35,928 bases of DNA from Ruminococcaceae bacterium UBA1691 (GTDB taxonomy: Bacteria > Bacillota > Clostridia > Oscillospirales > Acutalibacteraceae). The notes beneath the pieces were generated by a model that saw only the letters and a program-made list of their open reading frames with translations, made no database searches and was not told where the DNA came from. Shown here in pieces: positions 23,316-30,784 of this stretch (position 1 is its first letter; each line of letters opens with the position of its first letter). The stretch covers positions 1 to 35,928 of the forward strand of contig DCJV01000099.1 in assembly GCA_002320555.1 (NCBI GenBank), written 5' to 3'. A program made the translations under genes and the position numbers.

Positions 23316-23534
23316 GTGTCGAAACAGGATATGATCGAGATTGAGGGTACCGTGACAGAGGCCCTTCCGAACGCGACCTTTAAGGTAGCTCTTGAGGGTG
23401 GTCACGAGATTTTAGCCCATATTTCCGGTAAGCTGCGCATGAATTTCATCCGCATCCTGCCGGGCGATAAGGTGACAGTTGAAATGTCGCCATATGATTT
23501 GACCCGCGGGCGCATCACATGGCGCTCTAAATAA
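23316..23534 (+). CDS. infA: Translation initiation factor IF-1
   Basis: A 72-residue S1/OB-fold protein that occupies the 30S A site during initiation. Typical sequence: MIEIEGTVTEALPNATFKVA, HISGKLRMNFIRILPGDKVT, VEMSPYDLTRGRITWRSK. The start codon is GTG with GGGAGG 9 nt upstream. It is cotranscribed tightly with the KOW gene and rpmJ. Confidence 0.97.
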   Translation: MSKQDMIEIEGTVTEALPNATFKVALEGGHEILAHISGKLRMNFIRILPGDKVTVEMSPYDLTRGRITWRSK

Positions 23535-23546
23535 GGAGGTAATCGA

Positions 23547-23660
23547 ATGAAAGTCAGACCTTCTGTTAAGAAAATTTGCGAAAAGTGCAAGATTATCAAG
23601 CGCAAGGGGAAAGTCATGGTGATCTGTGAGAACCCCAAGCATAAGCAGCGTCAGGGCTGA
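23547..23660 (+). CDS. rpmJ: 50S ribosomal protein L36, zinc type
   Basis: A 37-residue protein, MKVRPSVKKICEKCKIIKRK onward, ending KHKQRQG. Zinc ligands C11, C14, C27 and H32 are all present, so it is the C+ form. AAGGAGG lies 6 nt before the ATG. Its stop codon forms the loop of a perfect 8-bp inverted repeat. Confidence 0.97.
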   Translation: MKVRPSVKKICEKCKIIKRKGKVMVICENPKHKQRQG

Positions 23661-23668
23661 GCCCTGAC
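23650..23668 (+). other. Hairpin around the rpmJ stop codon
   Basis: GTCAGGGC (23650-23657) and GCCCTGAC (23661-23668) pair perfectly around a TGA loop that is the rpmJ stop codon. There is no T tract, so it is unlikely to terminate transcription. It may be an RNA processing or stability element between the spc and alpha parts. Confidence 0.55.
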
Positions 23669-23706
23669 CGATCTGGAAAAACCACTTATGGAGGTGCAAG
23701 TGACAA

Positions 23707-24075
23707 ATGGCGCGTATTTCAGGTGTTGACCTGCCGAGAGACAAGCGTGTTGAAATCGGCTTGACCTATATTTACGGCATCGGCCGCAAGACCGCCAGCG
23801 ACATCATCAAAGCGACAGGCGTAAACCCGGACATTCGGGTCAAGGACTTGAGCGAAGACGATGTTTCCAAGCTTCGTGAGTATATCGATCATAACGTCAA
23901 GGTAGAGGGCGACCTGCGCCGTGAGACGGCCTTCGATATCAAGAGGCTCATCGAAATCGGCTGCTACCGCGGCGTGCGTCATCGCAAGGGCCTGCCCGTC
24001 AGGGGCCAGCGCTCCAAGACAAACGCCCGCACACGTAAGGGCCCGAAGAAGACGATCGCAAACAAGAAGAAGTAA
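23707..24075 (+). CDS. rpsM: 30S ribosomal protein S13
   Basis: A 122-residue 30S head protein that contacts L5 and P-site tRNA. Family start MARISGVDLPRDKRVEIGLT, helix-two-turn-helix region, and basic tail RGVRHRKGLPVRGQRSKTNA then RTRKGPKKTIANKKK. The ribosome binding site is GGAGG, 11 nt from the ATG. First gene of the alpha segment. Confidence 0.97.
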   Translation: MARISGVDLPRDKRVEIGLTYIYGIGRKTASDIIKATGVNPDIRVKDLSEDDVSKLREYIDHNVKVEGDLRRETAFDIKRLIEIGCYRGVRHRKGLPVRGQRSKTNARTRKGPKKTIANKKK

Positions 24076-24090
24076 GCTAGGAGGGATATC

Positions 24091-24498
24091 ATGGCTACAA
24101 AAGCTTCCGGGAAAAAGACCGTTGCCACGCGCAGACGCCGTGAGCGCAAGAATATCGAACGCGGCGCGGCGCATATCCAGTCCACATTCAACAATACGAT
24201 TGTGACGATCACGGATACACAGGGCAACGCGGTATCCTGGGCAAGCGCGGGCGAAATGGGTTTCCGCGGTTCTAGAAAATCCACCCCCTTTGCCGCACAG
24301 ACCGCTGCTGAGACGGCCGCTAAGGCTGCGATGGAGCACGGGATGAAGACGGTTGAGGTTTATGTAAAGGGTCCAGGCTCCGGGCGTGAGGCCGCTATCC
24401 GTGCGCTGCAGACAGCAGGGCTGGATGTCAGCATGATCAAGGACGTCACCCCGATCCCGCACAACGGCTGCCGCCCGCCGAAGAGAAGGCGCGTATAA
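24091..24498 (+). CDS. rpsK: 30S ribosomal protein S11
   Basis: A 135-residue platform protein at the mRNA exit. Characteristic GAAHIQSTFNNTIVTITDTQ, GSRKSTPFAAQTAAETAAKA, GPGSGREAAIRALQTAGLDV, and the end DVTPIPHNGCRPPKRRRV. Ribosome binding site AGGAGGG; 15 bp after rpsM. Confidence 0.97.
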   Translation: MATKASGKKTVATRRRRERKNIERGAAHIQSTFNNTIVTITDTQGNAVSWASAGEMGFRGSRKSTPFAAQTAAETAAKAAMEHGMKTVEVYVKGPGSGREAAIRALQTAGLDVSMIKDVTPIPHNGCRPPKRRRV

Positions 24499-24523
24499 CC
24501 AATTCAGGAGGTGTAACGAACTT

Positions 24524-25150
24524 ATGTCAAGATATACCGATCCGGTTTGCAAGCTGTGCCGCCGTGAGGGCAAGAAGCTCTTCCTCAAGGGCGAGCGCTG
24601 CTATACGAACAAGTGCTCTGTGGAGCGCCGTTCCTATGCGCCGGGCCAGCATGGCCAGAGCCGGAAGAAGACTTCCGAATATGGCCTTCAGCTGCGTGCG
24701 AAGCAGCAGGCTCGCCGTTACTACGGCATTCAGGAGAGTCAATTCCGTAAATACTTCGAGATGGCGGAGCGCCGCCAGGGCGTAACGGGCGAAAACCTGC
24801 TGCGCATCTGCGAGAGCAGGCTCGATAACGTTGTTTACCTGCTTGGCTGGGCTTCCTCCCGTGCAGAGGGCCGTCAGCTCGTCAACCATGGCCATTTCCA
24901 GGTCAATGGCAAAAAGGTGAACATTCCGTCTTATCTCCTGCGCGCGGGCGATGTGATCACCATCAAGCAGACCAGCCGCGACAGCGAGAAGATCAAGGCA
25001 ACCGTCGAAGCGAACGCTTCCCGCCCTGTTCCGCAGTGGCTTGACCTCGACAGGGAAGCCCTGCAGGCGAAAGTTGTCAACCTTCCGGAGCGCGATCAGA
25101 TTGCTGTTCCCGTGGAAGAGCATCTCATCGTCGAGTTCTACTCCAAATAA
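24524..25150 (+). CDS. rpsD: 30S ribosomal protein S4, zinc-finger type
   Basis: A 208-residue primary 16S rRNA binder affecting accuracy. The N-terminus carries a zinc knuckle C9, C12, C26, C31; the S4 RNA-binding domain (about 98-160) has ESRLDNVVYLLGWASSRAEG, QLVNHGHFQVNGKKVNIPSY. AGGAGG lies 11 nt before ATG 24524. Some Firmicutes encode rpsD elsewhere; here it remains in the alpha operon. Confidence 0.97.
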   Translation: MSRYTDPVCKLCRREGKKLFLKGERCYTNKCSVERRSYAPGQHGQSRKKTSEYGLQLRAKQQARRYYGIQESQFRKYFEMAERRQGVTGENLLRICESRLDNVVYLLGWASSRAEGRQLVNHGHFQVNGKKVNIPSYLLRAGDVITIKQTSRDSEKIKATVEANASRPVPQWLDLDREALQAKVVNLPERDQIAVPVEEHLIVEFYSK

Positions 25151-25230
25151 TGCAGCCTGACGAGGTTGTTTTTTGGAGGAACGTGCAATACCGCAGGCCG
25201 GCCGCCTGAGTTTAACAAGGAGGGTTTTGA

Positions 25231-26181
25231 ATGATTGAAATTGAAAAGCCCAGAATCGAAACGACCGATTTGAAGCCGGACGGGACCTTTGGCAAATTCA
25301 TCGTGGAGCCGCTGGAGCGCGGCTACGGCACGACGCTTGGCAACAGCCTGCGCCGCGTCCTGCTCTCCTCGCTTCCGGGATATGCCATTACCTCCGTTAA
25401 AATTGACAACGTTCTGCACGAATTCTCCACGCTCCCCGGTGTGAAGGAGGACATTACCGAAATCGTCCTGAATTTGAAGAATGTGATTCTGAAGATCCAT
25501 GGCGATGGTCCAAAAACTGTTTATATCGAGGGCAGCGGTGAGTGCGAGATTACCGCGGGCAACATCAAAACAGACTCCGAGGTAGAAATTCTCAATCCCG
25601 AGCTTCACATTGCTTCGCTGGATCAGGACGCTCATTTGAATATGGAGCTCACAGTTGACCGCGGCCGCGGTTACGTTCCGGCGGAAAGAAATAAGCAGCA
25701 GATGCAGCCGGTCATCGGCGTCATTGCTGTCGACTCTATCTATACCCCCGTGCTGAAAGTGAACTACACAGTCGAGAACACGCGTGTCGGCCAGATTACG
25801 GACTATGACAAGCTGACGCTTGAGGTGTGGACAAACGGGACCATCTCCGCAAAGGAGGCGGTATCCCTGGGAGCCAAGATCCTCAACGAGCATCTCAATC
25901 TCTTCGTGGACCTCTCCGATGAGGCTTACGATGCGGAGATTATGGTCGTCAAGGATGACAACGGCAAAGAAAAGGTTCTGGAGATGACCATTGAGGAGCT
26001 TGACTTGTCTGTGCGTTCTTTCAACTGCCTGAAGCGGGCAGGGATCAACACGGTAGAGGATTTGATCAACAAGTCCGAAGAGGATATGATGAAGGTGAGA
26101 AACCTGGGCCGCAAGTCGCTCGACGAGGTTGTGGCCAAGCTGGAGTCTCTCGGATTCGACCTCCGCAAGGACGAAGAGTAG
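25231..26181 (+). CDS. rpoA: DNA-directed RNA polymerase subunit alpha
   Basis: A 316-residue subunit that nucleates RNA polymerase assembly and contacts UP elements and activators. The N-terminal dimerisation domain has EPLERGYGTTLGNSLRRVLL and the HEFSTLPGVKEDITEIVLNL motif; a linker at about 230-250 joins the C-terminal domain (LDLSVRSFNCLKRAGINTVE, NLGRKSLDEVVAKLESLG). AAGGAGGG precedes the ATG. The 80-bp gap before it holds no clear promoter. Confidence 0.97.
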   Translation: MIEIEKPRIETTDLKPDGTFGKFIVEPLERGYGTTLGNSLRRVLLSSLPGYAITSVKIDNVLHEFSTLPGVKEDITEIVLNLKNVILKIHGDGPKTVYIEGSGECEITAGNIKTDSEVEILNPELHIASLDQDAHLNMELTVDRGRGYVPAERNKQQMQPVIGVIAVDSIYTPVLKVNYTVENTRVGQITDYDKLTLEVWTNGTISAKEAVSLGAKILNEHLNLFVDLSDEAYDAEIMVVKDDNGKEKVLEMTIEELDLSVRSFNCLKRAGINTVEDLINKSEEDMMKVRNLGRKSLDEVVAKLESLGFDLRKDEE

Positions 26182-26211
26182 TACACCGACGAGGTAAAGG
26201 AGTGATTTTGA

Positions 26212-26553
26212 ATGCCCGGTACCAGGAAACTTGGCAGGACCACGGACCATCGCAGAGCGATGCTCCGGGCGATGGTGACCTATCTCTTGGAGAACGGCAA
26301 AATCGAGACCACTGTCACGAGGGCCAAAGAGGTCCGCTCCATGGCGGAGAAGATGATTACGCTCGCTAAGGAGCCCTCCCTGCATGCCAAGCGCATGGCG
26401 CTTGCGTATGTCACGAAGGAGGACGTGGTCAAGAAGCTGTTCGACGAGATTGCCCCGAAATATAACGACGTCAACGGCGGCTACTGCCGCATTATCAAGA
26501 CCGGCCCGCGCCGCGGCGACGCAGCGGAGATGTGCATCATCGAACTGGTCTGA
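26212..26553 (+). CDS. rplQ: 50S ribosomal protein L17
   Basis: A 113-residue protein near the tunnel exit. Family start PGTRKLGRTTDHRRAMLRAM, then TTVTRAKEVRSMAEKMITLA and the end GYCRIIKTGPRRGDAAEMCI. AAAGGAG precedes ATG 26212. Last gene of the operon, followed by a strong terminator; no cobalt transporter (cbiO/ecfA) genes follow, unlike in many Firmicutes. Confidence 0.97.
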   Translation: MPGTRKLGRTTDHRRAMLRAMVTYLLENGKIETTVTRAKEVRSMAEKMITLAKEPSLHAKRMALAYVTKEDVVKKLFDEIAPKYNDVNGGYCRIIKTGPRRGDAAEMCIIELV

Positions 26554-26581
26554 GACGAGCGAAAAACAGCATAGCAGAAAG

Positions 26582-26620
26582 AAATGCCGCAGGCGAGAGA
26601 TACTCGTCTGCGGCATTTTA
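26582..26620 (+). terminator. Rho-independent terminator of the ribosomal protein operon
   Basis: A 16-bp stem (26582-26597 with 26603-26618, core ATGCCGCAG/CTGCGGCAT) with one G-U pair, a 5-nt loop, and flanking A and T tracts, 29 bp after rplQ. Confidence 0.93.
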
Positions 26621-26694
26621 TATTTATGGGCATATAGTAATATATATGGTTGACATCAACAAAATTCCATTACAAATATTGGATAATATTTATC

Positions 26695-26723
26695 TTTACA
26701 ATTTTATATTATATACGTATAAT
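26695..26723 (+). promoter_or_regulatory. Promoter of the lipoprotein gene
   Basis: TTTACA at 26695-26700 and a perfect TATAAT at 26718-26723 are 17 bp apart in strongly AT-rich DNA, 113 bp before the lipoprotein start. A second TTGACA at 26650-26655 has no well-placed -10 box. Confidence 0.7.
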
Positions 26724-26835
26724 AAAAATAAAGATGAAGATACTTATCTGATCAATACTTTCTATCTTGTCAACAGGAGACACTCCAAATCTAGAATACT
26801 TCTGATGCTTTGCATAGGAAAGGGGGAGAAGCGTT

Positions 26836-27486
26836 TTGAAAAAGAAACTTGTTGTAATAATATTGTCGCTATCGGCTTTATCCATGTTTCTGTTTGCATC
26901 GTGTTCCCCAAAACCTTCGATCGTGCCCACGGATTCCTCTCCTGCTGAGCCAACGCAACAGGCTGTTGTGCAATCGTTTCCGATCCGGATGGAGCCCCTG
27001 TCCAGCGAGGAGTATGACCGGCTGAAGCATTTGGGCTCTCCCACGTCGGAGGACCGGGATGCGGACAAATATCTTTGGAGGTATCATTGTGAAGCGCCGC
27101 CCAAGTTCGTGGATGTATGGCTTGAAATTTATGAAAAGGGGCAGCTGGTGGAGAAACGGGAGACGATGGATACCAACATTGAGAGCACAACTGGCCTTAT
27201 TGCTTTGCTCTCTTATGGCAAGGAGAACCCGCATTGGACGATCGAATTAAACAGTGGAGGGAAATATGGGGAACATAAAGGCTCTTACCGGTTTGTGAAG
27301 GCGGTTCAATCGCCAAACAGTTTTCAAATATATGGGGAGCGGGAGGCGACCCTGATCGCGCTATTATACAGCAATGAGGAACAATCGCCGCAGATATCTT
27401 TCTCAGATATCCAAAAGGGCAACGATTTTCTTCAGGATGTTGATTTGTGCGTGCTATTAAAGGCAATGGTTATGCCTGAAACATAA
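26836..27486 (+). CDS. Putative lipoprotein of unknown function
   Basis: A 216-residue exported protein. A basic start and hydrophobic stretch (MKKKLVVIILSLSALSMFLF) lead to ASC with C23 as the probable lipidated residue; Phe rather than Leu at -3 makes the lipobox slightly unusual. A Ser/Pro-rich linker follows, then a beta-rich domain (WLEIYEKGQLVEKRETMD, HWTIELNSGGKYGEHKGS) with no family I recognise. The start codon is TTG, with AGGGGGAG 8 nt upstream. Base composition is clearly more AT-rich than the ribosomal operon, so it looks like part of the accessory island. Confidence 0.75.
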   Translation: MKKKLVVIILSLSALSMFLFASCSPKPSIVPTDSSPAEPTQQAVVQSFPIRMEPLSSEEYDRLKHLGSPTSEDRDADKYLWRYHCEAPPKFVDVWLEIYEKGQLVEKRETMDTNIESTTGLIALLSYGKENPHWTIELNSGGKYGEHKGSYRFVKAVQSPNSFQIYGEREATLIALLYSNEEQSPQISFSDIQKGNDFLQDVDLCVLLKAMVMPET

Positions 27487-27561
27487 AGAAGTGGAGCAAA
27501 ACAAAGAGAAGGGAGAGGATTCCAATGTTTTCGATAGATTATCAAAAATAGATGGAAAAGC

Positions 27562-27836
27562 ATGACGTTTAGGCGCCTTATCTTTAAACCGAGTTATCAT
27601 TTGAGTACAGCAGCGCGAACGTATTCCTACCAGCGGACGACACCTTGGATTCTCGATGCTTCAGAAAGTAGTGTCGGTCATAACTTTACTGTTGTGCTTC
27701 AGCGTGGGGCGACAGGAACTCCATGGTCTACAACATTAATTAATCAACGCTGAATTGGATTAGTTACGCGATCCAAATAAGGACACTATATGATGCTTCT
27801 GAAACTAGGAACTGGTATGTGAGGCACTACAACTAG
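27562..27836 (+). pseudogene. Frameshifted small gene, possibly a secreted beta-rich protein
   Basis: The frame from 27562 reads RTYSYQRTTPWILDASESSV then GHNFTVVLQRGATGTPWSTT and stops at 27751-27753. From 27747 another frame continues TLNWISYAIQIRTLYDASET then RNWYVRHYN and stops at 27834-27836. The two join into one plausible Trp/Tyr-rich product if one indel near 27745-27752 is assumed, and a terminator follows 25 bp later, as for a real gene end. No good start is seen: an ATG at 27525 with GGGAGAGG stops after eight codons. Probably a decayed gene; family unknown. Confidence 0.45.
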
Positions 27837-27861
27837 AATGACATGTTAACGATAGAAAAAG

Positions 27862-27892
27862 AAGCGCTTGCTGATCAGCAGGCGCTTTTTTT
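27862..27892 (+). terminator. Rho-independent terminator (copy A of a repeated terminator)
   Basis: AAGCGCTTGCTG (27862-27873) pairs with CAGCAGGCGCTT (27876-27887), one G-U pair, followed by a T run to 27892. A near-identical element ends the island at 32655. Confidence 0.9.
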
Positions 27893-27947
27893 AGATACTT
27901 TTGGTATAAGTTATAAAATAATAAAATCTTATTGTAAGATTTGTTAA

Positions 27948-27976
27948 TTTACAACCGAATTATTTATAAATATAAT
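27948..27976 (+). promoter_or_regulatory. Promoter upstream of the Rhs locus
   Basis: TTTACA at 27948-27953 and TATAAT at 27971-27976 have a 17-bp spacer in AT-rich DNA. It is the only convincing promoter before the Rhs gene and its downstream paralogues. A possible 16-codon leader peptide (28045-28095, MVSISRIVNVFIKAYT) with AGGAAG upstream follows; its reality is uncertain. Confidence 0.7.
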
Positions 27977-28108
27977 ATAAATGGATATAAAATTCCATAT
28001 ATGTAAGCCTATAAGTTGCATATTGAGAGAGGAAGTGATTTCATATGGTTTCAATATCTCGGATTGTAAACGTATTTATTAAAGCCTATACGTAGAAAGG
28101 AGACCATC

Positions 28109-28250
28109 ATGAAAAAGAAGACTATAGCGCTATTCATGCTCATACCTGACGATTGGAAATCAGACATATCGTCTGGAATGGGCTTATCCGGAAAGCGGCA
28201 AAAATTCCGGATCTGAAACGCGGTTTACGTTTACCGGAGAGGAAACAGGG
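28109..28250 (+). pseudogene. Deletion junction: signal-peptide start joined out of frame to the Rhs body
   Basis: ATG 28109, with a fine AAAGGAG, begins MKKKTIALFML, a signal-peptide-like start, but the frame soon degenerates and stops at 28214-28216. From about 28143 a different frame, continuous with the Rhs protein downstream, reads YLTIGNQTYRLEWAYPESGK and on without a stop. The simplest reading is that a large exported Rhs/WapA-like gene lost its middle, leaving its first dozen codons fused out of frame to its distal part. Confidence 0.6.
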
Positions 28251-29903
28251 GTGAGTATTCAAACGATTCAGGATTTGCAGGAGAGAATCAACTCTGTTCT
28301 TGTGTCCAACACAGCGGGTGAATCATTGGGTACCAAAATCACTTATCAGGCAGACGCGAACGCAATAATAACGCAATATATTTCTGAATATACAAATGGT
28401 GTAAATGGTATCATATCTAATTGGGATTATACCTATGATACCCAGGGACGTATCCGTACGATTTTCAAAGACGGAAGTTTGGCGGCTTCTTTTCAATATG
28501 ATGAAGCCGGGCAGCTCAACCGTGTGAACGATGCAGCAACACAGACGACAACGATCTACTCGTATGATGTTGGCGGAAATCTGACGCAGAAGCGGGAATA
28601 TCCGTATACTATTTCAGAAAATCCGGAAAATGTGCGTAATACTGTGACCTATGGTTATGAGGATGCCGGATGGAAGGATAAGTTGACTTCCTATGGTGGA
28701 AAGCAGATTGTATACGATGAAATTGGAAATCCAGTTCAATATGAAGGGAAGCAATATCAGTGGACAGCCGGCCGGATGCTGGAGGGGTATACGGATGAAT
28801 CGTATAAGATTGCCTATACTTACGATCAGAGTGGCCTGCGTCAACGCAAAACGATCATGGATCGGGACACCTCCGCGCCGGTTATGGAATATCATTATTA
28901 TTGGAACGGCGATTTGCCCGCCGGTTTCGAAGTGACGGAATACACGCAGTCAGGCCCGGTAACGGATACGGTTTGCTATTGCTTTGGCGACGATGGAACG
29001 ATTTACGGTTTCCTTGTCAACGGGACGGACGCCTATCTCTACGAGCGCAATGCACAGGGCGATGTCGTGGGGATTTACCATGGCGGCGAACGGGTCGCGT
29101 CTTATACATATGATGCTTACGGCCGGATGCTCTCTGCCGACGAGATGGAAGCGGAACTGTCCAAGCTGAATTTGCTCTACTACCGTGGATATTGTATGGA
29201 TCGGGAGACGGAACTCTATTATCTGCAATCGAAATATTATGTCCCGGAATGGGGGCGCTTTCTCAACGCGGATGTCTATGTGGACACGGGAACCGGGCTC
29301 AACGGGACGCATCTGTTTGCCTATTGCGACAATGACCCGGTGAATAAGATTGATCCGGATGGATATTGGGGATTGGATGTGCATAAGGAGTTGACGCAGG
29401 CTTATTTGCAAGATTTCAATTCCGCACAGGCACAAAGAGTAATTGATGGAAATTGGGCATTGGATCAGTATCATTCTGCGATTGTTGCTGTCTATAGTAA
29501 CCAGAAATTTCATTTTGATAGAAGAAATGATTTGCTTAATCCATCTAACGAAGACACAAGGCTAACACAAGCTGCCCTGCACATTCAAAGCTCTATTAAT
29601 GTTGCAAAGCTTTTTCCCAACGATATGAATATTTATTATCTTCTAGGAAAAGCGACGCACAGCATGCAGGATTATTCGGCGCATGGGAATATTGGATTGG
29701 ATAATCGTGTAGCGGCAAGTCATGCGGGGCATTCTGAAGTGGACAAAACGAATTATGATTGGGTGAATAATACGGATCGAGGACGTTCTGGTGTGAAAGG
29801 ATGCGTTCGAAATGTGGGCTCAAACGGCTCCCGGTATAATGAAGCGCTGGAGCAAACGGCAATGTGTTTAGCTACATGGATGCTGGGCATGATCTATCGT
29901 TAA
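28251..29903 (+). CDS. 5'-truncated Rhs/YD-repeat protein with putative phospholipase C/P1-nuclease-like C-terminal toxin domain
   Basis: A 550-residue remainder of a polymorphic toxin. YD repeats run through the first 300 residues (YTYDTQGRIRTIFKDG, FQYDEAGQLNRVNDA, YSYDVGGNLTQKREY). The conserved Rhs core end is at about 308-370 (YYLQSKYYVPEWGRFLNADV, then NDPVNKIDPDGYWG), which normally marks the junction with a variable toxin tip. The tip (about 375-550) has VHKELTQ, FHFDRR and GKATHSMQDYSAHGN, where H470, D474 and H478 form an HxxxDxxxH pattern like the zinc sites of the phospholipase C/P1 nuclease and Het-C groups. The annotated start is a GTG with a poor ribosome binding site; coding similarity continues upstream to 28143, so the N-terminus and secretion signal are lost. 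It may be an inactive remnant or an orphan donor tip. Confidence 0.75.
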   Translation: MSIQTIQDLQERINSVLVSNTAGESLGTKITYQADANAIITQYISEYTNGVNGIISNWDYTYDTQGRIRTIFKDGSLAASFQYDEAGQLNRVNDAATQTTTIYSYDVGGNLTQKREYPYTISENPENVRNTVTYGYEDAGWKDKLTSYGGKQIVYDEIGNPVQYEGKQYQWTAGRMLEGYTDESYKIAYTYDQSGLRQRKTIMDRDTSAPVMEYHYYWNGDLPAGFEVTEYTQSGPVTDTVCYCFGDDGTIYGFLVNGTDAYLYERNAQGDVVGIYHGGERVASYTYDAYGRMLSADEMEAELSKLNLLYYRGYCMDRETELYYLQSKYYVPEWGRFLNADVYVDTGTGLNGTHLFAYCDNDPVNKIDPDGYWGLDVHKELTQAYLQDFNSAQAQRVIDGNWALDQYHSAIVAVYSNQKFHFDRRNDLLNPSNEDTRLTQAALHIQSSINVAKLFPNDMNIYYLLGKATHSMQDYSAHGNIGLDNRVAASHAGHSEVDKTNYDWVNNTDRGRSGVKGCVRNVGSNGSRYNEALEQTAMCLATWMLGMIYR

Positions 29904-29938
29904 TCTGCAATAGTATCATGGAAGGAGGGGAAGGATAG

Positions 29939-30745
29939 ATGAAGCATTTTCTGACCTGGGTTTATGTATTGCGAAGCTGTATTTTTACTTCGGTCGCGTT
30001 GCTGAGCCTAATTGTATTTCTGTGCGGGCGAAAAAAGCATGGCAAGGCATTTCGAGCGGTGACACTGGGGCTTGCCGGGATCAACATCTTGTTTATCGCA
30101 ATCGGCAGCTGCAATGCTTTTTTGCGCCCGCAGTATCAGCAGCAGCCAATCACGCGAAACGAGTTAGAAACCCTTTGCGCAAAGCTGGCGGACGGAAGCT
30201 ATGATCCTGAGCAATTCCTACCCAACTGCGAAAATAGAGATCCTGATCCACATGGGCATGACAGAAAGTGGCAGAAAAATATGCAGGGACTCGTGCGCTT
30301 TACCTCCAAAATTGTATATTTGCCGAATAGCTGGCTTTCACGATTTACTGAAATAGAAAGTGATATTTATATTAGTATTTATGAATTTCGTACGGAGAAG
30401 CAGGCGCAATCTATTTATAAAAACTTTTTAGAAGAATATTGGAATGGAAAAACATTTTTAGGAAAGGAGGAAAGGTATAAAAATCAGGACAAAATTCTAC
30501 AACGAGGGTATCTGGAAATCGAAAATGAGGGCTATCAGGCTTATTTAACACCGGTAGAATATCAAGCGGATTATTTTAATCCGGAACAAGGTGACTGTAT
30601 TCGGAAACAGATGTGGATTGTAATCCATTATGGTTGTTTTGTGGTTTATTTTTTGGATGATTCTAGGACAAATAAAATTTTGCTCCCCGATCTTGTAAAA
30701 AATCAGCTTCTGTTTGATCCGTCGTATGATCCAAATGAAAGGTGA
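29939..30745 (+). CDS. Two-TM membrane protein, candidate immunity protein for the Rhs tip, copy 1
   Basis: A 268-residue protein of no recognised family, 35 bp after the Rhs stop with GGAGGGG before the ATG. Two N-terminal membrane helices (about 8-29 and 40-61) flank the basic loop RKKHGKAFR. By the positive-inside rule this loop is cytoplasmic, so the soluble domain of about 200 residues (ITRNELETLCAKLADGSYDP, YLEIENEGYQAYLTPVEYQA) should face outward. A surface-exposed membrane-tethered protein is what would be expected to block a phospholipase-like toxin. Tandem duplication also fits immunity genes. Role inferred from position, topology and copy number. Confidence 0.75.
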   Translation: MKHFLTWVYVLRSCIFTSVALLSLIVFLCGRKKHGKAFRAVTLGLAGINILFIAIGSCNAFLRPQYQQQPITRNELETLCAKLADGSYDPEQFLPNCENRDPDPHGHDRKWQKNMQGLVRFTSKIVYLPNSWLSRFTEIESDIYISIYEFRTEKQAQSIYKNFLEEYWNGKTFLGKEERYKNQDKILQRGYLEIENEGYQAYLTPVEYQADYFNPEQGDCIRKQMWIVIHYGCFVVYFLDDSRTNKILLPDLVKNQLLFDPSYDPNER

Positions 30746-30784
30746 GGTTTTTGGATGTAAATCAGGAGGGAGGCGCGCAGGAAA

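Noticed and set aside
25138..26616. A long open frame (492 codons) on the - strand opposite rpoA and rplQ
   Set aside because: It is fully antisense to two certain genes, has no ribosome binding site or recognisable domain, and arises from GC-rich codon usage.
26532..26948. A 138-codon + strand frame between rplQ and the lipoprotein
   Set aside because: It overlaps both neighbours, runs through the terminator and promoter, and has no family resemblance.
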